A stretch of DNA of 64,000 bases from CALZKI01 sp045124055 (GTDB lineage Bacteria; Bacillota; Clostridia; Lachnospirales; Lachnospiraceae): the NCBI GenBank assembly GCA_045124055.1, contig JBGVKZ010000036.1, positions 1 through 64,000 of the forward strand, written 5' to 3'. Numbering within the stretch: the first letter of the stretch is position 1; the number at the start of each line of letters is the position of its first letter. The notes under the pieces are model-generated. The model was not told the origin of the DNA. It did no database searches and saw nothing but the letters and a program-made list of their open reading frames with translations. Both the position numbers and the translations under genes were made by a program. Of the stretch, positions 1 to 8,215 are shown one piece after another.

Positions 1-209
1 CACATAGGACAGCATCTGTTACGGCAGGAATTATAATGAATCTCCGGCTGACCGCAATCTTCGCATATGCTGACATTGGCGCCGTAAGCTCCGGTTTTAC
101 AGTTAATAATGCAATGAGCAACCTTAGCCTGTTGCGACGAAGGTGTATATTTGTCCAGATATTTTGGGTAAAAACGATGAAATATATCCTGTACAGTTGG
201 TTTATCCAT
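1..209 (-). CDS. IS91-like transposase, N-terminal part (runs off the window edge)
   Basis: Reading the minus strand from the ATG at 209 gives a 69-residue open frame that continues past the window start. It begins MDKPTVQDIFHRFYPKYLDK and then shows paired cysteines (C-x2-C near residue 52, a later R-C-C-P), the zinc-binding N-terminal domain of IS91/ISCR-type rolling-circle transposases. The catalytic HUH/Y1 region would lie outside the window. Its ATG sits inside the end of the recombinase gene (ATGGATAA overlap), so the two are probably translationally coupled. The family call is from motif recognition. Whether the gene is intact cannot be seen. Confidence 0.8.
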   Translation of the reverse strand, partial: MDKPTVQDIFHRFYPKYLDKYTPSSQQAKVAHCIINCKTGAYGANVSICEDCGQPEIHYNSCRNRCCPM

Positions 210-963
210 GGATATCACCTGCTTCCCTGTCAAAAGGACTGGTGATGCCAAGAACCGTTTTATTGCTTAAATGAAGGTATACCTCAGTGGATTTTGGGTC
301 ACGATGTCCAAGGAGTGTCTGGATATATCGAAACTCTACACCATTTTCTAACAAATGCGTCGCAAAAGCATGGCGCAAAGTATGTGGTGAGATATGTTTT
401 GTAAAGCCAGCTTTTTTACATGTGTTTCTAAGGTACTGTTGAACCGCAGACTGGGTAATGCGGTTATGTGGCTTGTTTTTCTGAACAAATAAAGCTTCCA
501 TAGGTTTATTATAGGCAAACCAGTATTCTGTCAGGATATCCAACGATTTCTGAGAAAGTATGGTATACCTGTCAATACGAGATTTTGATTTCCGTACATG
601 AACCGTCATATTTGTTCTGGAAATATCACAATAATCTAAGTATACGGCTTCCGAAACGCGAAGACCGGAACCATACAACAAGGAAAATATTGCTTTGTAT
701 TTGATATCATCCCAAGGTTTATGTAAAACTCTGCGGAAAAAGAAATGAATGGCAGAATTATAGTGATTAAGTGTTGTGGCTGCAATGGTTTCCTGTTTGA
801 AAAGAAGGAAATCTCTTACGTCCTGAGCTGAAATATCCTGAGGATCTTTTCCTGTATATTCAAGGAAACGTAGTATAAAATCTGTATAAGTTTTGATTGA
901 ACTATCTGCAAGATTGCGAAGCTTTGCTTCAATATGTAATTGTTTAATATATTCTTCGTACAT
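202..963 (-). CDS. Tyrosine recombinase/integrase of the IS91-like element, probably internally shortened
   Basis: 253-residue tyrosine recombinase. The start at 963 is chosen because a GGAGG lies just upstream and the N-terminal SAM-like domain begins there; a longer in-frame ATG at 1029 has no such site. Catalytic residues are all visible: R102 in GSGLRVSEA, H194 and R197 in SPHTLRHAF, H220 in LLGH, nucleophile Y229. The N-terminal core-binding domain (residues 1-80) runs straight into the catalytic domain (HKPWDDIKYKAIFSLL). Relatives usually carry some 30-40 residues there, including an LP-x-V-L-S-x2-E-V stretch, so an in-frame internal deletion is likely (inference). Its stop overlaps the transposase start by 8 bases. 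Confidence 0.85.
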   Translation of the reverse strand: MYEEYIKQLHIEAKLRNLADSSIKTYTDFILRFLEYTGKDPQDISAQDVRDFLLFKQETIAATTLNHYNSAIHFFFRRVLHKPWDDIKYKAIFSLLYGSGLRVSEAVYLDYCDISRTNMTVHVRKSKSRIDRYTILSQKSLDILTEYWFAYNKPMEALFVQKNKPHNRITQSAVQQYLRNTCKKAGFTKHISPHTLRHAFATHLLENGVEFRYIQTLLGHRDPKSTEVYLHLSNKTVLGITSPFDREAGDIHG

Positions 964-1036
964 AAATGACCTCCGTAAAATAAATGAAATGTTAATTGTT
1001 CCATAATCTCTACGGTGGTGCATTAGCAAAATAAAA

Positions 1037-1099
1037 CTGCTTGTGTAAGCAGCCTAAAAGTGGTATTCTTTTCATAGGCAGTTGGTCGGGACTAAGTCC
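1037..1099. repeat. Two small inverted repeats, candidate IS end
   Basis: CTGCTT-GTGT-AAGCAG (1037-1052) is a perfect 6-bp hairpin, and GGACT-A-AGTCC (1089-1099) a 5-bp one. They lie between the recombinase gene and the histidine-kinase gene. Subterminal hairpins are typical of IS91-like ends, which lack long terminal repeats. I see no gene in 964-1250; the remainder holds only a weak ATCGC-GCA-GCGAT palindrome near 1211. Confidence 0.35.
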
Positions 1100-1250
1100 G
1101 TTGTTTGATATTTGTTATTGGTCGTACTTTAACAATACTATCTTGGGACAATCCTGTCACTGCCTTTTTTAGAAAAAGTTGAAAAAATTGCGTCACAGCC
1201 TTGGCAGGCCATCGCGCAGCGATTTTGTTCAATCTGAAGTTTGCATTCCA

Positions 1251-2486
1251 TTATGCTTTTCTGACTACGATTGTCATATTAAAAAAATCTGCATTCATCT
1301 CGGCAAAGATTTCACCATCCATCTTACGCATCAGTGTTTTGCAAATATAAAGTCCAAGTCCGCTCCCTTTTATACCGTTACTATTGCTTCCACGATAAAA
1401 GGAATCGAAAAGATTGGGAAATTCTTCTTTCTTTAAGTTACATCCTGAATTCCTAATATGTATTAATTTACAATCTTCTTCCTCATCAAAGGAAATACGG
1501 ATACTCTTGCCATCACCATATTTTATGGCATTTTCCATAACATTTTGAAGAACTTCAACTATGCGTTCCTTATCCCCTTTAAGGAGACATTCTGCAACTT
1601 CATCCACCTGAAATTCGGTGTGAATTACAGACAACTTATCTTTATAATAGTTTTCTATGTCCTTAATAACCTCCGAAAGATAATACTCGCCCATATTCAC
1701 TTCCAAATTTAAAAAATCTTCTCTTGAGGCAGTTACAATTTCATCCACATACCCCTTAATTTCTTTTACATTCCTTGTAATGCCCTGTAATGCTTCGTCC
1801 TTTTTTTCCTTTGTATCGTACAAATCCTCCGATAATGCTTTCGAATACAATTCAATGGAAGAAAGCGGCGTTTTAATATCATGGGACAATGAAAGAATCA
1901 ATGTCTTTTGTTCCTTTTGAAATTCAAGTTCCCTCGCCTTGTTCTCCTCCAACTTTTCACGGAGCATGTCCATTCCCCACAAAAAACGCCCAAACAGCTT
2001 ACTTTTTTCTTCTTTTATAGGCATGGACAAATTCCCTTTTGCCAGTTCATAAGATAAATTACCTATGTCATGAAAGGGTCTTAAAATTTTATAGTATACA
2101 TATACGAGCACAATAACCGTCGCGACCATCATACAAAGAAACAAGATATTTATATATAATGGTAATATTGAACTTCTTTCCTCTACATACTCTATCCGAT
2201 ACAGTTTACCGTTTATTTCTTCCACTAGATAATCGTTAGCACAAGATCTTCCGGCAACAAACTCACTGATTCCTACTATCAAATCATACTTATCTAAACT
2301 AATTGCTTCTATTTCGGAAAACTCTATTTTTTGACCTTCTATCTCTTTATTCAAACGTCTTGCTTCCACAAGATATTCCCTTCCACCGTTGCCATCATTT
2401 TGCTGAAAATACATTATATTAACTGAAACTATAAGCACTATCTCTACAATGATAATTAAAAGTGTAAAAAATTTAAACTTACTCAA
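1251..2486 (-). CDS. Sensor histidine kinase, membrane-bound
   Basis: 411-residue two-component sensor. Two transmembrane segments (about residues 7-27 and 110-132) enclose an extracytoplasmic loop of about 80 residues. A HAMP-like linker follows, then the phospho-acceptor helix with H202 in SLSHDIKTPLSS, an N-box NVMENAIKYGDG and a G-box GSGLGLYICKTL. The start is TTG, overlapping the stop of the response-regulator gene by 8 bases (TTGAGTAA), so the two are translationally coupled. The ligand is unknown. The loop has no family I recognise. Target genes are not obvious nearby, since an IS element follows. Confidence 0.9.
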   Translation of the reverse strand: MSKFKFFTLLIIIVEIVLIVSVNIMYFQQNDGNGGREYLVEARRLNKEIEGQKIEFSEIEAISLDKYDLIVGISEFVAGRSCANDYLVEEINGKLYRIEYVEERSSILPLYINILFLCMMVATVIVLVYVYYKILRPFHDIGNLSYELAKGNLSMPIKEEKSKLFGRFLWGMDMLREKLEENKARELEFQKEQKTLILSLSHDIKTPLSSIELYSKALSEDLYDTKEKKDEALQGITRNVKEIKGYVDEIVTASREDFLNLEVNMGEYYLSEVIKDIENYYKDKLSVIHTEFQVDEVAECLLKGDKERIVEVLQNVMENAIKYGDGKSIRISFDEEEDCKLIHIRNSGCNLKKEEFPNLFDSFYRGSNSNGIKGSGLGLYICKTLMRKMDGEIFAEMNADFFNMTIVVRKA

Positions 2487-3141
2487 ATCGGTATCCTACT
2501 CCCCACTCCGTAATAATATGTTTCGGTTTTTTAGGGTCTTCCTCTATTTTCTCACGTAGCCATTTAATATGTACCGTCAAGGTCTGCAATTCTGATTCAC
2601 TATCACTTCCCCAAACGTTATTAAACAAATATTCCTTCTTCATAGTCACATTTTTATTCTCAATTAGAAGTTTTAAAAGTTCAAACTCCTTTTCAGTAAC
2701 TTCTTTCTTCTGCTCATCTACAAACAAAGACTGTTGTACAGTATTTAACCGTAAATTTTCCTCTATAATATTTTCCTGACCATATTTTCTTTTAAATATA
2801 CCTTTAATCTTTGCAATTAAAATATCAATATCATAAGGTTTCTCTATATAATCATCTGCACCAAGATTAAGTCCTTTTAGTTTATCATTTTTTTCCACCT
2901 TAGCACTGGCAATCAATATATGTGTATTAGACATTTCTCTGATTTTGGAGCATACCGCAAACCCATCCATCCCAGGAAGCATAATATCTAATATAATTAA
3001 TTTGGCACCATATTTTTCCCATAATGCTAAAGCCTTTTCGCCGGTGTCTACCAAACTCACCGTATAATTCTCTTTTCTAAGAAAATCACACAGCACAGTA
3101 CCTATTTCTATGTTATCTTCTACAATCAAAATATCCAACAC
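2479..3141 (-). CDS. OmpR/PhoB-family response regulator
   Basis: 220-residue regulator with a receiver domain (acidic pocket E8-D9, phospho-acceptor D52 in LDIMLPGMDG, S79, K100 before proline) and a C-terminal winged-helix domain ending in GVGYRFE. The GTG start at 3141 has a GGGAG about nine bases upstream; no ATG fits. It is the first gene of the pair with the histidine kinase, and the Fic gene lies 52 bases upstream on the same strand. The sequence resembles VanR-like regulators of Bacillota, but the regulon cannot be inferred. Confidence 0.92.
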   Translation of the reverse strand: MLDILIVEDNIEIGTVLCDFLRKENYTVSLVDTGEKALALWEKYGAKLIILDIMLPGMDGFAVCSKIREMSNTHILIASAKVEKNDKLKGLNLGADDYIEKPYDIDILIAKIKGIFKRKYGQENIIEENLRLNTVQQSLFVDEQKKEVTEKEFELLKLLIENKNVTMKKEYLFNNVWGSDSESELQTLTVHIKWLREKIEEDPKKPKHIITEWGVGYRFE

Positions 3142-3193
3142 GACTCTTATCTCCCTACTTTTTTTGTCACAATTATCTCATGATTATTTTTTC

Positions 3194-4333
3194 TTACGTA
3201 TCCTTCCTCAATATTCCTAAATACTCCTCATACGCAAACACTCTATTTCTCGCAGCATTGGTTGTCTCCTGCAAAATACCAAGTTCCACAAGTTTCTTCA
3301 CAGCCGTAGCTACTGTATTATAACTAATATCTAATTCCTTAGCAGTTCTCTTAATATCAATAATCGGATACTGCTCAATATAATCAAAAACTGCTCGTAA
3401 ATTATCTTTGCTTCGAGTTGTCTTTGGAAGTTTTTCTATATTAGTATCATGCAATGCAGAAAGCTGACGAATTGCTTCTAAAGAATCCGATGCTGCTTTA
3501 CTCACCGCTTCCAAAAAGAATCTTATCCATTGTTCAAAGTTACCGCTTCTTCTAACTTCACTAATTCGGTCATAATATTCTATCTGATTCTTTTTCAAAA
3601 AATAGGATATATAAATGACCGGTTTAGTAAGCAATCCCTGTTCCATCAGATAGAGTAATATCAACAACCTTCCGATTCTTCCGTTACCGTCCAAAAACGG
3701 ATGTATTGTTTCAAATTGATAATGAATCAATGCAACTCTAATCAATGGATCATAATCCGTATTCTCATTAATATATTTCTCCAAATCAGACATGGCATCT
3801 TGCATATCCTCTACATTTGGTGGAATATATCTTGCATCTTTTAATGAGCAATTAGTAGGTCCAATCCAATTTTGGGAATGTCTGAATTCTCCCGGAGTCT
3901 TATCCTGTCCGCGAACATTTTCCATTAATACTTCATGCATCTCTCTTATTAATCTGCAACATAAAGGTAAACTTTCCAGACGTTTCAATGCATACTGTGT
4001 TGCTTTCACATAATTAATAACATCTGAAACGTCAAGATTTGCATTTGCTTCCACTTCCGGATCTAATACATCATCAAGAGTACACTGTGTACCTTCTATT
4101 TGCGAAGAAATCAATGCTTCTTTTCTAACATACATTGATATAAACAAATCTGCATTGGAAATCAACTGTGATGCAGTATCAAGTTTTACAAGTTGTTTAT
4201 TTGCATCTATTAAAAGTTTTACAATTTCCTCATCCATTTCAATTTCCGGTATGGGTGGCAATGGATTTGGTTTAAAAGATTGATACGTAGCCTCTCCTGT
4301 TAAATTGTCAACATATATTCCTGCTCGACTCAT
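3194..4333 (-). CDS. Fic-domain protein (probable AMPylase) with N-terminal inhibitory helix and C-terminal winged helix
   Basis: 379 residues. The Fic core motif HPFLDGNGRIGR at 211-222 is complete, including the catalytic His and the phosphate-binding GNGR, so nucleotidyl transfer to a protein hydroxyl is expected from the family. SSQIEG at 76-81 matches the inhibitory [S/T]xxxE[G/N] helix placed N-terminal to the Fic core (class II, self-inhibited). Residues about 310-365 look like a winged-helix DNA-binding domain, so it may bind its own promoter. The ATG at 4333 has AGAGGTG upstream. A Phd-like remnant precedes it. Targets are unknown. Confidence 0.9.
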   Translation of the reverse strand: MSRAGIYVDNLTGEATYQSFKPNPLPPIPEIEMDEEIVKLLIDANKQLVKLDTASQLISNADLFISMYVRKEALISSQIEGTQCTLDDVLDPEVEANANLDVSDVINYVKATQYALKRLESLPLCCRLIREMHEVLMENVRGQDKTPGEFRHSQNWIGPTNCSLKDARYIPPNVEDMQDAMSDLEKYINENTDYDPLIRVALIHYQFETIHPFLDGNGRIGRLLILLYLMEQGLLTKPVIYISYFLKKNQIEYYDRISEVRRSGNFEQWIRFFLEAVSKAASDSLEAIRQLSALHDTNIEKLPKTTRSKDNLRAVFDYIEQYPIIDIKRTAKELDISYNTVATAVKKLVELGILQETTNAARNRVFAYEEYLGILRKDT

Positions 4334-4366
4334 ATATTTTCACCTCTTTTTAAAATAACTACATTT

Positions 4367-4395
4367 AGTATACCCTTTTTATTTCAAAAAGTCAT
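4367..4395 (-). promoter_or_regulatory. Candidate sigma-A promoter of the Fic gene
   Basis: Minus strand reads ATGACT, 17 bases, TATACT. The -10 is near perfect and the -35 matches four of six consensus positions. Transcription would begin near 4360, about 27 bases before the ATG. One of the two 16-bp direct repeats covers the -35 and most of the spacer, so a protein bound there would block the promoter. Confidence 0.55.
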
Positions 4396-4445
4396 TAGGT
4401 TTTTAAAATAAAAGCACTTGTTCCTGCGCTTTATTTCAAAAAGTC
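4378..4445 (-). repeat. Two identical 16-bp direct repeats, 52 bp apart, upstream of the Fic gene
   Basis: GACTTTTTGAAATAAA on the minus strand occurs at 4378-4393 and again at 4430-4445. The spacing of 52 bp is close to five helical turns, so both copies face the same side of DNA. One overlaps the Fic promoter; the other covers the stop codon of the Phd-like remnant. Candidate operator sites. AT-richness makes chance repetition conceivable, but 16 identical bases is long for chance. Confidence 0.5.
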
Positions 4446-4639
4446 TTTTTCAGAAGTGCTATAGCTGCTTTTCTTCTCAAATACACCTTATAGCTCATTA
4501 CATACAATTCATCATAATCATTTCTTATGATAGGAAACGGCATATCGATGTTTTCACATATTCTAACAATCTCTGCAGGATTTTTTAGTTTTTGAATGGT
4601 GATTGCATCTAATTCATAATTCTGATTGGACTCAATACT
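4436..4639 (-). pseudogene. Remnant of a Phd/YefM-family antitoxin (no start codon)
   Basis: An open frame of 67 codons ending at TGA 4436 overlaps the 3' end of spoIVB by 8 bases. Its body aligns without gaps to the usual Phd/YefM pattern: L-K-N-x2-E-I-x3-C, then P-x-P-I-I-R-N-x-Y-D-E-L-Y-V-M-S (here LKNPAEIVRICENIDMPF and PIIRNDYDELYVMS). No ATG, GTG or TTG lies in frame before the conserved part; only an ATT near 4636 is possible. I read it as a 5'-truncated gene. phd-doc pairs place Phd ahead of a Fic-fold toxin, so the position before a Fic gene is suggestive. A short unknown protein using ATT is the alternative. Confidence 0.5.
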
Positions 4640-5930
4640 CTAACATGTTCTCTATAAATATACCGTAACCACGTGTAGGATCATTGACTAAAACATGAGT
4701 CACGGCACCCACAATTCGCCCATTTTGGAGAATTGGCGAGCCCGACATACCCTGCACGATTCCTCCAGTTAAGGATAACAGTTCTTCGTCCGTTACGGTA
4801 ATTTTCATAGATTTGTTGATATTGTCCGCATCTAAATATATTTTATCAATGTTAATATCAAAATACTTTGTTTCCTCGTTTATGGTACACAGTATTTGAG
4901 CTTTACCAGTTTTTATCTCATTTTTATACGCAATTTCCATACCGGAATAGGAAAAATTATCTGCCATACTATCTAGCAAATACTCCGTTTTACTTAGGTC
5001 ATACACTCCGTATATTCCTGTTTCATAATTGTACTCAATATCGCCAAGTGGCTCTTGCCCATAAAAAATTACTCCCGACATTTCTCCGGGCGTCCCCTTT
5101 TCACCTTTTCGAATACCTAAAATTTCGGCTGGATACAGGTTTCCATCATCAACACGTAGAATGGTCTGTATGTCTAAATCAATAATACCGTGACCTAATG
5201 CTCCAAATTCACCTGTTTGTGTAATATAAGTCAGCGTTCCAATTCCTTGAGCATTATCCTTAATCCAAATACCCAATTTGTATTCTCCTGCTTCATTTTC
5301 CTTCGGTGTTATTTCCACTTCCTTTATTACACTATCTCTTTCTATTGTTAAAATCTGTGCTTTTCCTTCACTGGCATCTATATAGGATACTAAATCATAT
5401 TTACTATCTAATGGAATATCATTGATAGCCAAAATATAATCTCCCGGATAAAGTAAATCTTTAGAGGGCTCACAGTCTTTTCCTTCACTGTCTTTAAACT
5501 CTCCCGTTTCCACCACCAGTAAGCCCTCTGTGTCCGCGTAAATACCAACAGGAACTCCTACGGGTATAATTTTGACTTCATCGACAACACTAATATCAAC
5601 ACTTTTTAAGGGAATAAGACCAAACAATTTTGTTTTTAAAACATAATTTTCTGGTCTTGAAGCAATAAATGTAACATCATTATTAAAATCGACTTCCATA
5701 ATTGCCCGGGAAGTTGCATTGACGGAATCCTCCTCATCATTTGATAAATATATCGTTCCACTTACTGGTAAATCGTAGGATAAAACCTGCTCTTTTTTCG
5801 TTTCAATCACAATCGTTTGTGGAATCTTATCATAATAAGTTTTATATACATAGGCAAAACCTAAAATTAAAATCAAATTGACAAGGGAAATTAGAACAAT
5901 TCTATAAATTAATAATGCTTTTGTTTTCAT
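4632..5930 (-). CDS. spoIVB: SpoIVB peptidase (S55), sporulation signalling protease
   Basis: 432-residue forespore serine protease that triggers sigma-K activation by cleaving SpoIVFA in Bacillus. It has an N-terminal membrane anchor (residues 8-30), a PDZ domain (about 125-205) and the S55 peptidase with H247 in GALGHGIID and the serine motif SGSP near 396-399, followed by VTHVLVNDPTRGYGIFIE. AGGAGGG directly precedes the ATG at 5930. In most Clostridia the order is recN-spoIVB-spo0A. Here recN is upstream, but spo0A is absent and accessory genes follow. Confidence 0.96.
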   Translation of the reverse strand: MKTKALLIYRIVLISLVNLILILGFAYVYKTYYDKIPQTIVIETKKEQVLSYDLPVSGTIYLSNDEEDSVNATSRAIMEVDFNNDVTFIASRPENYVLKTKLFGLIPLKSVDISVVDEVKIIPVGVPVGIYADTEGLLVVETGEFKDSEGKDCEPSKDLLYPGDYILAINDIPLDSKYDLVSYIDASEGKAQILTIERDSVIKEVEITPKENEAGEYKLGIWIKDNAQGIGTLTYITQTGEFGALGHGIIDLDIQTILRVDDGNLYPAEILGIRKGEKGTPGEMSGVIFYGQEPLGDIEYNYETGIYGVYDLSKTEYLLDSMADNFSYSGMEIAYKNEIKTGKAQILCTINEETKYFDINIDKIYLDADNINKSMKITVTDEELLSLTGGIVQGMSGSPILQNGRIVGAVTHVLVNDPTRGYGIFIENMLEY

Positions 5931-5949
5931 ACTTCCCTCCTGTAAACTA

Positions 5950-5991
5950 TAAAATAAAAAAAGAAAGCATAGTCACAAACTACGCCTTCTT
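5950..5991 (-). terminator. Rho-independent terminator after recN
   Basis: A 13-bp stem with two G-U pairs (arms 5961-5973 and 5979-5991, loop CACAA) is followed on the minus strand by TTTTTATTTT. It separates recN from spoIVB, which therefore needs its own, probably forespore-specific, promoter. I could not pick one out. Confidence 0.8.
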
Positions 5992-6024
5992 AGTATATGA
6001 ATTTCTCGTATAAATATCGCTGTA

Positions 6025-7704
6025 TTATGCTTCATTTTTTGCCATTTTTTTCATTTCAATGGCATTATTTCTTACTGCCTCCGTAATACTCATTCCACCT
6101 AACATTCTTGCCAATTCTTCCACACTTTCCTTTTCAGAAAGCATAGAGATTCCAGTTACCGTAGCATCACTTGTTACATTCTTTTCAATCAATAAATGTG
6201 CATTGGCTCTGGCAGCAATCTGCGGCAAATGGGTAATACATAAAAGCTGGTGACATTTTGCTAGTTTCCCCATTTTTTCGGAAACGAGCCAGGCTGTTTT
6301 ACCACTGATACCTGTATCAATTTCATCAAATACAAGAGTATCAATTTCATCTTTTGAGGCAAGAGAAGTTTTAATGGCCAACATAATTCTGGAAAGTTCA
6401 CCACCACTTACTACATTGGCAAGAGGTTTCATTTTTTCTCCAGGATTTGTAGAAATCACCATTTGCACCACATCAAAACCCTCTGCTGTTATTTTATCTT
6501 CTGAAGACTCTACTAAAATAGAAAACTCTACCTGTAAAAAGTTCAGTTCCTGTAAAGCTACTTTAATTTCTTCTTCCAAAATTTGTGCAGAATGTTTTCG
6601 AATATTGGAAATTCTATCGCAAAGATTTAAGACCTCCTTATAAAGCTGTTTCTCTTTCCTAGAAAGTTCGTCTCTAAATAATTCATAATTCGAAAGCCTG
6701 TCTATCAATTCTTCACACTCTTTCTGGTGTGATAGAATCTGTTCAATGGAATTGCCGTATTTCGCTTTTAAATGGTTTAAAGCATTGATTCTATCTTCTG
6801 TAACCTTAAAATCATTTTCATCAAATTCCATTGTCTGCATATAACTACGCATACTTCTGGTAAAATCCGAAAGATAATCTTCAATTTCACTCAACTGATT
6901 ACTAAGATTTTGTACATCCTCATCATAACTTTCCACTGAATGAAGTTCTCTAATGGCTCTGCCGATTAAACTTCCAGCTCCACTATCGTTGTCATTTTCT
7001 GTGTAGGAGGCTGCCAAATTCAAGCTTTCCAGAATCTTTTTGGAATGAATCATTTTCTTATAAGTGCTTTCTAATTCCACATCTTCGCCTACCATTAATT
7101 TGGCGTTATCAATTTCTTCAAACTCAAATTCCGCTAAAGATAATTCCTTTTTTCTAGCCGTTTCATCTAAAGCCTCTTCTTCCAATTTTTCCCGTACTTC
7201 TTTATATTCCTGATAAACTTCTTTCAATTTTTGCTTACAATCAGTAAGTTTTTGACCACAGTAAGTATCCAAAATCTCTTTTTGCTTACTTTCTTTTAAC
7301 AATGACTGGTGTTCATGTTGCCCGTGAATATCCAAAAGAAGTTCTGATAATTCTTTAACCTGCTTAATGGTAACTGTTTCGCCGTTAATTTTACTGACGC
7401 TTCTTGTCTGAGATATTTTTCTGGAAATAATAAATCTGTCATCTTCTGGAAAAATATCCATTTCTTCAGCTTTGGCTAAAATTTTTTCATCTTTTGTAAA
7501 AAAAACTAGTTCTACATAGGCAAATTCTTCACCCGTGCGGATTAAGTCTTTATCTGCCTTTGCCCCAAGGGCTAAATTAATGGAACCAATTAATATAGAC
7601 TTTCCGGCACCTGTTTCACCGGTTAGTACATTAAGTCCATCTTTGAATTCCACTTCTGCTTCTTCAATAAGTGCGAGATTTTTTACTTTTAAGCTTTCTA
7701 ACAT
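6025..7704 (-). CDS. recN: DNA repair protein RecN
   Basis: 559-residue SMC-like ATPase acting in double-strand break repair. Walker A GETGAGKS lies at about residue 31, long coiled-coil arms about 150-360, and the signature VVSGGELSRIMLAIK and Walker B LVFDEIDTGISG are near 435-480. The ATG at 7704 is chosen because AAGGAGAAACAT precedes it; an in-frame upstream codon at 7737 would only add a charged tail. It is the last gene of the asp23-recN operon before a terminator. Confidence 0.96.
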   Translation of the reverse strand: MLESLKVKNLALIEEAEVEFKDGLNVLTGETGAGKSILIGSINLALGAKADKDLIRTGEEFAYVELVFFTKDEKILAKAEEMDIFPEDDRFIISRKISQTRSVSKINGETVTIKQVKELSELLLDIHGQHEHQSLLKESKQKEILDTYCGQKLTDCKQKLKEVYQEYKEVREKLEEEALDETARKKELSLAEFEFEEIDNAKLMVGEDVELESTYKKMIHSKKILESLNLAASYTENDNDSGAGSLIGRAIRELHSVESYDEDVQNLSNQLSEIEDYLSDFTRSMRSYMQTMEFDENDFKVTEDRINALNHLKAKYGNSIEQILSHQKECEELIDRLSNYELFRDELSRKEKQLYKEVLNLCDRISNIRKHSAQILEEEIKVALQELNFLQVEFSILVESSEDKITAEGFDVVQMVISTNPGEKMKPLANVVSGGELSRIMLAIKTSLASKDEIDTLVFDEIDTGISGKTAWLVSEKMGKLAKCHQLLCITHLPQIAARANAHLLIEKNVTSDATVTGISMLSEKESVEELARMLGGMSITEAVRNNAIEMKKMAKNEA

Positions 7705-7751
7705 ATGTTTCTCCTTTTGTACCTTCTCTCTGAACAATTCCGAAACATAAT

Positions 7752-8201
7752 CTATCCAATTAACTGCTCAATCTTTTGCATTAAAGCTCTGGTTTCTTCC
7801 GTAGTTCTGACCGCAACCATAATTGTATCATCGCCTGCAATGGAGCCTACAATTTCTTTAAATTTTATGGCGTCTAATGCCGCAGCAACAGCCATCGCCA
7901 TACCGGCTACTGTCTTGATAACTAAAATATTTTGTGCCATATCCATAGAAACAAATCCATCCGATAAAACACGAATGTATTTATCACTCAAATTGGTATC
8001 TTCCTGTCTTAATAATACATACTTTTGTTTTCCATTTCCACAAGGAATTTTGGATAAATGTAAAGCTCTAATGTCTCTGGATACTGTTGCCTGTGTTACC
8101 TGATATCCTGCATCTTTTAGTCTCTGTGCCAATTCTTCCTGGGTTTCAATTTCATATTGTTCAATTAATTCAATGATTTCGCTATGTCTGTTTTTTTTCA
8201 T
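7752..8201 (-). CDS. argR: Arginine repressor ArgR/AhrC
   Basis: 149 residues. N-terminal winged helix (ETQEELAQRLKDAGYQVTQATVSRDI, conserved SR in the recognition helix) and a C-terminal oligomerisation and arginine-binding domain with GSIAGDDTIMVAV, the two aspartates that contact arginine. It represses arginine synthesis and activates catabolism in Bacillota. It sits between nadK and recN, its standard clostridial place; a weak AAGGAAAA precedes the ATG. Confidence 0.96.
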   Translation of the reverse strand: MKKNRHSEIIELIEQYEIETQEELAQRLKDAGYQVTQATVSRDIRALHLSKIPCGNGKQKYVLLRQEDTNLSDKYIRVLSDGFVSMDMAQNILVIKTVAGMAMAVAAALDAIKFKEIVGSIAGDDTIMVAVRTTEETRALMQKIEQLIG

Positions 8202-8215
8202 CTTTTTTCCTTAAA

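Larger units (their letters stand above)
1..1100 (-). mobile_element. IS91-like insertion element, partial (recombinase plus transposase)
   Basis: The recombinase and zinc-binding transposase genes form one unit reading towards the window edge. The promoter-proximal end is probably within 1037-1100, where two small hairpins occur. The exact terminus is not determinable because the other end is outside the window. The element lies directly downstream of a two-component system and may have separated it from former neighbours. Confidence 0.6.

Noticed and set aside
964..1250. Gene in the gap between recombinase and histidine kinase
   Set aside because: No frame with a ribosome site on either strand; only small hairpins.
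7705..8103. 132-codon plus-strand frame over argR
   Set aside because: ArgR on the minus strand is well supported; this is its shadow.
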